DNA from: Chloroflexota bacterium
GTDB lineage: Bacteria > Chloroflexota > Dormibacteria > CF-121
Reading direction: 5' to 3'
Length of the DNA stretch: 9,279 nt
Assembly (NCBI GenBank): GCA_005889285.1
Contig: VBFF01000154.1
Location: 1 to 9,279 of the forward strand
Below are positions 5,758 through 9,279 of this stretch, piece by piece (the first letter of the stretch is position 1; every line of letters begins with the position of its first letter). A model generated the notes under the pieces. It searched no databases and was not told where the DNA came from. It saw only the letters and a list, made by a program, of their open reading frames with translations. The position numbers were made by a program, and so were the translations under genes.

Positions 5758-7377
5758 TCAGACGCGTTGCGGCTCGGGTTGCGCCGCGGGCGCCTTCTCG
5801 GTGACGCCGGGCTCGCGGTAGATGGAGCCTCGCTCCACCTCCGACTCCAGGCGCTTCATGTCGTCTTCCGAGCCCATCATGATCGGGCCGGTGTAGTGGT
5901 GGCGGCCCCAGAGCAGGGAGTAGAGCCCACCCACGATCAGGAAGATCGCGACCGATGGTCCGGCCCAGGTGCCAGTCGCGGTCAGCCAGCCGATGATGTC
6001 GCCCGTGTAGGCGGCTTTGAACTCGGGGAGCATCAGCACCACGCTGATGAACGCCACCCAGACGACCGCGACCCAGCCGACGATCGGCCAGTAGCGCCCG
6101 AGGTTCCACGGTCCAGGCGTCCAGCGCTTGGGGTAGATCAACGCCAGCAAGACCGGGATCACGTAGGAGACGTAAAGCCCGATGACGGAGATCGAGACCA
6201 CGATCGAGTAAACCGCCGGCACCGGAAACTGCGCCAGGGCTGGGATGAAGGCGATGATCGCGGCGACCCAGATGGCGCGCGCCGGCGTGCGGTACTTCTT
6301 GCTCACGACGTGGAGCCACTTGGAGCCAGGCAGTGCTCCGTCGCGGCTGAAGGCGAACAACATGCGCGAGTTCGATGTGATGGAACTCAGCCCGCAGAAC
6401 GCCTGCGCGATCACGAATCCGGCGAACAGCAGCAGGCCGCCGGTGGAGCCGAGGGCGTTCTTGACGATGTCGAGCACCGGGTTGGTGCTGGCCGCGGTCT
6501 TCGCCAGGTCCGGGATGGCGAGCGTGAGTGCCAGCAGCATCAGGTAGCCGAAGATCAGCGACCAGAAGACCGAGTTGACGATCCCCCAGGGCGCGCGTCT
6601 CGCCGGGTTGACGGTCTCTTCGGTGACATGCGCCGAGGCGTCGTAGCCGGTAAAGGTCCACTGCGCCAGCAGCAGGCCGACGAGAAAGGCGTAAAGCGGG
6701 GAACCGAAGCCGGACTGGTCGTAGGACTGGGTGAAGGCATAGCTCAGCGGATGCAGCGGATGCAAGAGTCCGACCGCCACCAGCAGGACGCCGATCACCC
6801 CGATGTGCCACCACACGCTGATATCGGCGGCCCGTGCGGCCAGCCTCACGCCGACGTGATTGATGGTGGCCTGGACCGCAAGCAGGACCGCGAAGACCGC
6901 GATCACCCCGATCTTTCCCGAGGTGGTCGTCAGATCGGCCGGGTAATTCCACAACGCGTTGAGGAGCGCGGCGGCGAAGATCGCGTTGCCGAAGACGATG
7001 CCGGTCGTGATGGTGATCTGACCGATCAGGTTGAACCAGCCGGTGATCCAGCCCCAGTGCTTGTTACCCAGCTTGGCGGCCTGGTAGTAAAGCGCACCGG
7101 CCGTCGGTAGCGCGGACGCGAGCTGCGCCATGGCGGCGGCGACGACGAGAACCATCGCGCCGACCAGGAGCCAGCCAATGCCCATCTGCTGGGGACCACC
7201 GTGGTTGAGGCCGTAGCTGTAGAGGGTGAGCCCGCCGGTAAGAACGGAAATGATAGTGAACGAGATCGCGAAGTTGCTGAAGCCTCCCATGTCGCGGAAC
7301 AGCTGCTGCGCGTAGCCCAGCTGATGCAGCCGCGCCGTGTCGGCACGGATCTGCTCCTCCTTGGTCGCTGCCGGCAT
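5758..7377 (-). CDS. APC-superfamily amino acid/amine permease (amino acid/choline transporter type)
   Basis: An inner-membrane secondary transporter, probably importing an amine, amino acid, GABA or choline-like substrate. The 539 residues hold about 12 hydrophobic segments (roughly 36-57, 67-90, 111-138, 154-174, 186-206, 228-247, 267-288, 311-331, 366-383, 388-414, 431-450 and 471-490) and a charged C-terminal tail of about 45 residues. The cytoplasmic N-terminus with LGYAQQLFRDMGGFSNFA (20-37), followed by TM1, and the TGYDASAHVTEE signature (243-254) are typical of the branch containing yeast Uga4 and Hnm1 (family knowledge, recognised by eye). Start ATG7377 has an AAGGAAGG ribosome site 7 bases upstream; an upstream GTG at 7452 is rejected because it lies at the predicted promoter. 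It is first in the operon, so it probably feeds the SDR, ALDH and ligase. Substrate is not determinable; polyamine, ethanolamine-like amino alcohol or GABA are candidates. Confidence 0.9.
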   Translation of the reverse strand: MPAATKEEQIRADTARLHQLGYAQQLFRDMGGFSNFAISFTIISVLTGGLTLYSYGLNHGGPQQMGIGWLLVGAMVLVVAAAMAQLASALPTAGALYYQAAKLGNKHWGWITGWFNLIGQITITTGIVFGNAIFAAALLNALWNYPADLTTTSGKIGVIAVFAVLLAVQATINHVGVRLAARAADISVWWHIGVIGVLLVAVGLLHPLHPLSYAFTQSYDQSGFGSPLYAFLVGLLLAQWTFTGYDASAHVTEETVNPARRAPWGIVNSVFWSLIFGYLMLLALTLAIPDLAKTAASTNPVLDIVKNALGSTGGLLLFAGFVIAQAFCGLSSITSNSRMLFAFSRDGALPGSKWLHVVSKKYRTPARAIWVAAIIAFIPALAQFPVPAVYSIVVSISVIGLYVSYVIPVLLALIYPKRWTPGPWNLGRYWPIVGWVAVVWVAFISVVLMLPEFKAAYTGDIIGWLTATGTWAGPSVAIFLIVGGLYSLLWGRHHYTGPIMMGSEDDMKRLESEVERGSIYREPGVTEKAPAAQPEPQRV

Positions 7378-7384
7378 GCTTATG

Positions 7385-7392
7385 CCTTCCTT
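7385..7392 (-). promoter_or_regulatory. Ribosome binding site of the permease
   Basis: AAGGAAGG on the minus strand stands 7 bases before ATG7377. It decides the start against the GTG at 7452 and touches the foot of the stem-loop at 7391-7406. Confidence 0.75.
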
Positions 7393-7406
7393 TTGCCCGA
7401 GCAAAA
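7391..7406 (-). promoter_or_regulatory. Inverted repeat next to the permease ribosome site (stem-loop or operator)
   Basis: TTTTGC and GCAAAA form a perfect 6-bp inverted repeat separated by 4 bases. In the leader RNA it would fold just upstream of, and partly overlapping, the AAGGAAGG. As DNA it is a symmetrical 16-bp site about 20 bp downstream of the predicted transcript start, where a repressor could block. Both roles are inference; the stem is short and A/T-rich, so the operator reading is the more likely one. Confidence 0.4.
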
Positions 7407-7433
7407 TTCGAACTCCCTCTCCGGGCTGCTCAT

Positions 7434-7462
7434 ATTTGATGCTCGGCCCCACCCAAAGTCAA
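7434..7462 (-). promoter_or_regulatory. Sigma-70-like promoter of the permease-SDR-ALDH-ligase operon
   Basis: On the minus strand a TTGACT -35 box (7457-7462, five of six matches) and a TCAAAT -10 box (7434-7439, four of six) are separated by exactly 17 bp. The expected transcript start is near 7427, giving a leader of about 50 bases before ATG7377. It lies in the 157-bp gap between the operon and the divergent lytic transglycosylase; no equally good promoter was found for the latter. Confidence 0.6.
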
Positions 7463-7534
7463 GGGACCTGTGGGCCTTAACAACAATTTGCACAAGACCA
7501 GCAAGTCGGCCGGGCGCCATGACGTTTCGGTCGC

Positions 7535-8083
7535 ATGCACAGCATTGCGCGCCTGGCGGTCGCGGTCGCGGCCAGCCTCAGCCTCACCCTCGCCATCGCC
7601 GCCGAGCCCGCCTACGCCGCCCATAAGAACAGCGCGCACCCGGTCACACGGCCGGCGCCGGCGCCACGTCTGACCGCCGCCCAGGCTCGCGCGATTCTGA
7701 TCCGGGCTGCTCGCCACCATCGCCTCAATCCCAACTTCGTGCTCGCCGTCTCTTACTGGGAGAGCGGCTGGAACCAGGCCGCGCGCTCCTATACCGGCGC
7801 CGTCGGGCTGATGCAGGTCGAGCCCTATACCGCGGCCTGGGCCGGACCGGCGCTGCTGCATCGCCGCGTCAACCTTAGTAATCCGGTCGACAACGCCGAG
7901 CTCGGCGCCGCCTTGCTGCGGTCGTATCTGGATCGCCTCCGCGACCCGAAGCTGGCTCTCGCCGCCTACTACCAGGGGCTGAGTGGCGTCCTGCGATACG
8001 GGATCTACCCGAGCAGCCGGACGTATGTCAACGGCATCTGGCGCCTTCGCAACCAGTTCCAGGCCGCGCACCTCGGCGCCTGA
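7535..8083 (+). CDS. Secreted lytic transglycosylase (SLT/goose-lysozyme-like domain)
   Basis: Cleaves peptidoglycan glycan strands outside the membrane. The 182 residues begin with a signal peptide (hydrophobic 6-23, likely cut after AYA near 28-29), then a Pro-rich linker (35-45), then the catalytic domain at about 47-155. The catalytic Glu lies in SYWESGWN (E76, with the usual Ser77), followed by the TGAVGLMQV signature (87-95), the NLSNPVDN segment (113-120) and the AAYYQGLSGV segment (143-152), which replaces the common AYNAGPGAV. The domain is near minimal and no LysM or other wall-binding domain is present. ATG7535 is the only start after an in-frame stop at 7520-7522; no strong ribosome site precedes it. 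It is transcribed divergently from the permease operon and is followed after 81 bp by the hemerythrin gene; a functional tie to either is not evident. Confidence 0.88.
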   Translation: MHSIARLAVAVAASLSLTLAIAAEPAYAAHKNSAHPVTRPAPAPRLTAAQARAILIRAARHHRLNPNFVLAVSYWESGWNQAARSYTGAVGLMQVEPYTAAWAGPALLHRRVNLSNPVDNAELGAALLRSYLDRLRDPKLALAAYYQGLSGVLRYGIYPSSRTYVNGIWRLRNQFQAAHLGA

Positions 8084-8109
8084 CCCGGCCTCGCCCTCGA
8101 CGCGCTCAT

Positions 8110-8139
8110 TCTGATATCGTGAATATCAGATTTTGATAT
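8110..8139 (+). promoter_or_regulatory. Array of three alternating TGATAT half-sites upstream of the hemerythrin gene (candidate operator)
   Basis: TGATAT (8112-8117), ATATCA (8123-8128) and TGATAT (8134-8139) alternate in orientation with 5-bp spacers, so successive half-sites start exactly 11 bp apart. The first two extend to an 8-bp perfect dyad (TCTGATAT / ATATCAGA). The block is A/T-rich in G/C-rich surroundings and ends 25 bp before the ATG. A dimeric regulator binding one face of the helix, one dimer per dyad or two sharing the middle half-site, would fit. Hemerythrin-like RIC proteins are under NsrR control in other bacteria, but this does not match the NsrR consensus I know. The regulator is unknown. 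Confidence 0.6.
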
Positions 8140-8147
8140 AGCCACGC

Positions 8148-8154
8148 AGGGAGG
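8148..8154 (+). promoter_or_regulatory. Ribosome binding site of the hemerythrin-like gene
   Basis: AGGGAGG ends 10 bases before ATG8165, supporting that start. Confidence 0.7.
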
Positions 8155-8164
8155 TCTGGAAAAC

Positions 8165-8608
8165 ATGGACGCCATCCAGCTATTGAAGGACGACCACAAG
8201 AAGGTTGAGAAGATCTTTTCGGATCTGGAGAACAAGCGCGACGATCGCCGAGCGCTCTTCCCGGAGCTGGATCGCGAGCTGACCATCCATGCCGAGATCG
8301 AGGAGAAGATCTTTTATCCGGCGGCGAAAGGCGCGGAGCCGACTCGCGACCTGGTTCTCGAGTCGATCGAGGAACACCGGCAGATCAAGATGGTCCTCGC
8401 GGACCTCGAGCAGACCGACATGAGAACCGCCCAGTGGGCGGCTGATCTCAAGGTGCTCAAGGAGGACGTGATGCATCACGTCGGCGAGGAGGAGAACGAC
8501 CTGTTCCCCAAAGTCAAGAAGGTCCTCTCCGAGGAGCAGCTCGAGGACCTGGGTACGCGGATGGAGGAGATGAAGGTGGAGCTGGTGGAGGCCGTGCGAG
8601 GCCGCTAG
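8165..8608 (+). CDS. Hemerythrin-like HHE cation-binding domain protein
   Basis: A four-helix-bundle protein that should bind a non-haem di-iron centre, used in this family for oxygen, NO or oxidative-stress sensing, or for iron handling. Of 147 residues the expected ligands are present: His11 (DDHKKV), His42 with Glu46 (IHAEIEE, the HxxxE pattern), His71 (EEHRQIK), and His104/His105 with Glu108/Glu109 (MHHVGEEEN, the second HxxxE). FYPAAK (50-55) and LFPKVKK (113-119) follow the two HxxxE motifs as usual. The C-terminal third (about 120-147) is charged and helical, possibly a coiled coil. There is no fused sensor, output or membrane domain, so it acts alone in the cytoplasm. A TGATAT half-site array directly upstream suggests specific regulation. 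The cyclic-nucleotide-binding gene follows on the same strand after 71 bp and may be cotranscribed. Exact role is not determinable from sequence. Confidence 0.9.
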   Translation: MDAIQLLKDDHKKVEKIFSDLENKRDDRRALFPELDRELTIHAEIEEKIFYPAAKGAEPTRDLVLESIEEHRQIKMVLADLEQTDMRTAQWAADLKVLKEDVMHHVGEEENDLFPKVKKVLSEEQLEDLGTRMEEMKVELVEAVRGR

Positions 8609-8669
8609 CCAGACGTAACTCCCTCCGGACGACGGGGTGCGGTATCGTAATGGCGCGCTGTCATACGCT

Positions 8670-8674
8670 GGAGG
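8670..8674 (+). promoter_or_regulatory. Ribosome binding site deciding the cyclic-nucleotide protein start
   Basis: GGAGG lies 5 bases before ATG8680. The upstream in-frame ATG at 8650 lacks such a site, so the shorter protein is chosen. Confidence 0.7.
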
Positions 8675-8679
8675 AATCG

Positions 8680-9105
8680 ATGGCTGTCAAGACCGATCCC
8701 ACCGAGTCGCTGCGACGGGTCCCGCTGTTTGCCGGTCTCGACCGCAAAGAGCTGGAAATGCTTGGGAAGCTGATCAAGGAGCAGCACTATGCCTCGGGCG
8801 CCACGATCGTCAAGGCCGGCGCCGGGGGTCACGGCCTCTACATCATTCGGGAAGGCAACGTCGCGGTGATCCGCGACGGCCAGCGGGTTGCCAGCATGGG
8901 CCCCGGTCAGTTTTTTGGGGAGATCTCGGTGCTCGATGGCGGTCCGAGGACGGCGGACGTTAAGGCCGAAAGCGATACGGTGTGCCTGACGCTCGTCTCC
9001 TGGGAGGTCAAGCCGATGCTGATGGAAAACGCCAGCATCACCTACAAGATGCTGCTGGAAATGGTCAAGCGCCTGCGTGCACAGGCGCCTGACGAGCGCC
9101 ACTAG
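8680..9105 (+). CDS. Stand-alone cyclic nucleotide-binding domain protein (Crp-like sensor without HTH)
   Basis: The 141-residue protein is essentially one cyclic-nucleotide-binding beta-roll. Seen: the N-terminal SLRRVPLFAGLDRKELEML entry helix (10-28), the YASGATIVKAGAGGHGLYIIREGNV strands in 37-61, and the phosphate-binding cassette FGEISVLDGGPRTADV (79-94). That cassette keeps the Glu (E81) and Arg (R90) that contact the ribose hydroxyl and phosphate in cAMP-binding members, so ligand binding is plausible. The C-terminal helix (about 110-135) ends where a Crp would continue into its helix-turn-helix; none is present, so it is not a transcription factor by itself. It may act through a partner protein, as in related single-domain proteins (inference). 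It follows the hemerythrin gene at 71 bp. Its TAG overlaps by 4 bp with the stop of the convergent SH3 gene. Confidence 0.88.
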   Translation: MAVKTDPTESLRRVPLFAGLDRKELEMLGKLIKEQHYASGATIVKAGAGGHGLYIIREGNVAVIRDGQRVASMGPGQFFGEISVLDGGPRTADVKAESDTVCLTLVSWEVKPMLMENASITYKMLLEMVKRLRAQAPDERH

Positions 9106-9279
9106 CCAGTTAGAAAGTCCTGTGCCATCCAACCCTGGCTCTGATGCCACCAGAGCCGGCTGTCAGCGTACGATGGTCCGCCGTCGATGTGAACTGTGTG
9201 GCCGTCGTTGAGGCAGGCGACGATACGGGCTTTGAGACTGGGGCCCTCGCGCACATTGGCGCAATTGCCCCCAATCCGA
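9102..9279 (-). CDS. C-terminal end of a bacterial SH3-domain (SH3b) protein (partial, N-terminus off the right edge)
   Basis: The last 58 codons of a minus-strand gene, ending at TAG 9104-9102. The translation shows the SH3b pattern: NCANVREGPSLKARIVACLNDG, split here as the opening NVREGPS strand/turn, then ARIVACLNDG, then a TVHIDGGP strand, a LWWHQSQGWMAQDFL segment, and a short end. The GPS turn, the tandem Trp, and the closing GW(M/V)A..(F/Y)L are diagnostic of bacterial SH3 domains. Such domains commonly sit at the ends of secreted or wall-associated proteins, where they bind peptidoglycan or serve as spacers. Two Cys residues, one before NVREGPS and one in VACLND, could form a disulfide. 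The rest of the protein, and so its function, is outside the window. It is convergent with the cyclic-nucleotide-binding gene, overlapping by 4 bp. Confidence 0.8.
   Translation of the reverse strand, partial: RIGGNCANVREGPSLKARIVACLNDGHTVHIDGGPSYADSRLWWHQSQGWMAQDFLTG

Noticed and set aside
5767..7110. 447-codon plus-strand frame opposite the permease
   Set aside because: Charged low-complexity sequence typical of the antisense of a hydrophobic membrane gene.
7430..8071. 213-codon minus-strand frame opposite the transglycosylase
   Set aside because: Shadow of a gene with signal peptide and catalytic Glu; no recognisable protein family in the antisense product.
8111..8129. CTGAT...ATCAG as an FNR box
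   Set aside because: FNR half-sites are 4 bp apart (TTGAT-N4-ATCAA); here they are 9 bp apart, and the third half-site fits a different, 11-bp periodic pattern.
8643..8648. TATCGT as a -10 box for the cyclic-nucleotide gene
   Set aside because: Only four of six matches and no -35 at suitable distance; the gene may instead be read from the hemerythrin promoter.
9137..9157. GGCTCTG / CAGAGCC inverted repeat as a terminator after the cyclic-nucleotide gene
   Set aside because: No T-run follows on either strand, and it lies inside the SH3b coding sequence.

Overview
The window is a gene-dense stretch of high-GC bacterial DNA (roughly two thirds G+C by eye) with short intergenic gaps; the longest gene-free stretch is 157 bp. 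I see no rRNA, tRNA, CRISPR array, insertion sequence or phage gene. The gene mix (tryptophan-motif propeller protein with an N-terminal anchor, bacterial SH3 protein, catabolic glutamine-synthetase-like enzyme with an amino acid/choline-type permease, stand-alone cyclic-nucleotide-binding protein) and the possible leaderless promoters suggest a soil-type Chloroflexota/Dormibacterota or actinobacterial lineage. This placement is an inference with low confidence.

Left part (1-2016): on the minus strand, a small heat shock protein (Hsp20) is followed 2 bp later by a UbiA-family prenyltransferase that runs off the left edge. Diverging from Hsp20 on the plus strand is a membrane-anchored protein with six ~50-residue repeats, read here as a six-bladed beta-propeller.

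Centre (2013-7462): a minus-strand operon, in transcription order: APC-type amine/amino acid permease, NAD-type short-chain dehydrogenase (SDR), aldehyde dehydrogenase (ALDH), and a glutamine-synthetase-like ligase lacking the adenylylation tyrosine. A recognisable promoter, a stem-loop next to the first ribosome binding site, a GC-rich hairpin between permease and SDR, and a TGATG stop/start overlap between SDR and ALDH are visible. The set fits uptake of an amine, gamma-glutamylation of its amino group, then alcohol -> aldehyde -> acid oxidation. It resembles the putrescine (Puu), isopropylamine (Ipu) and Streptomyces ethanolamine (GlnA4) routes, but has an SDR in place of an amine oxidase, so an amino alcohol is the best guess for the substrate. 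No gamma-glutamyl hydrolase is in the window.

Right part (7535-9279): on the plus strand, a secreted lytic transglycosylase, a hemerythrin-like protein preceded by a striking array of three alternating TGATAT half-sites at 11-bp spacing, and a 141-residue cyclic-nucleotide-binding domain protein with no DNA-binding domain. The C-terminal end of an SH3-domain protein enters from the right edge on the minus strand. Both convergent gene pairs in the window (propeller/ligase and cyclic-nucleotide/SH3) end with 4-bp overlapping stop codons.
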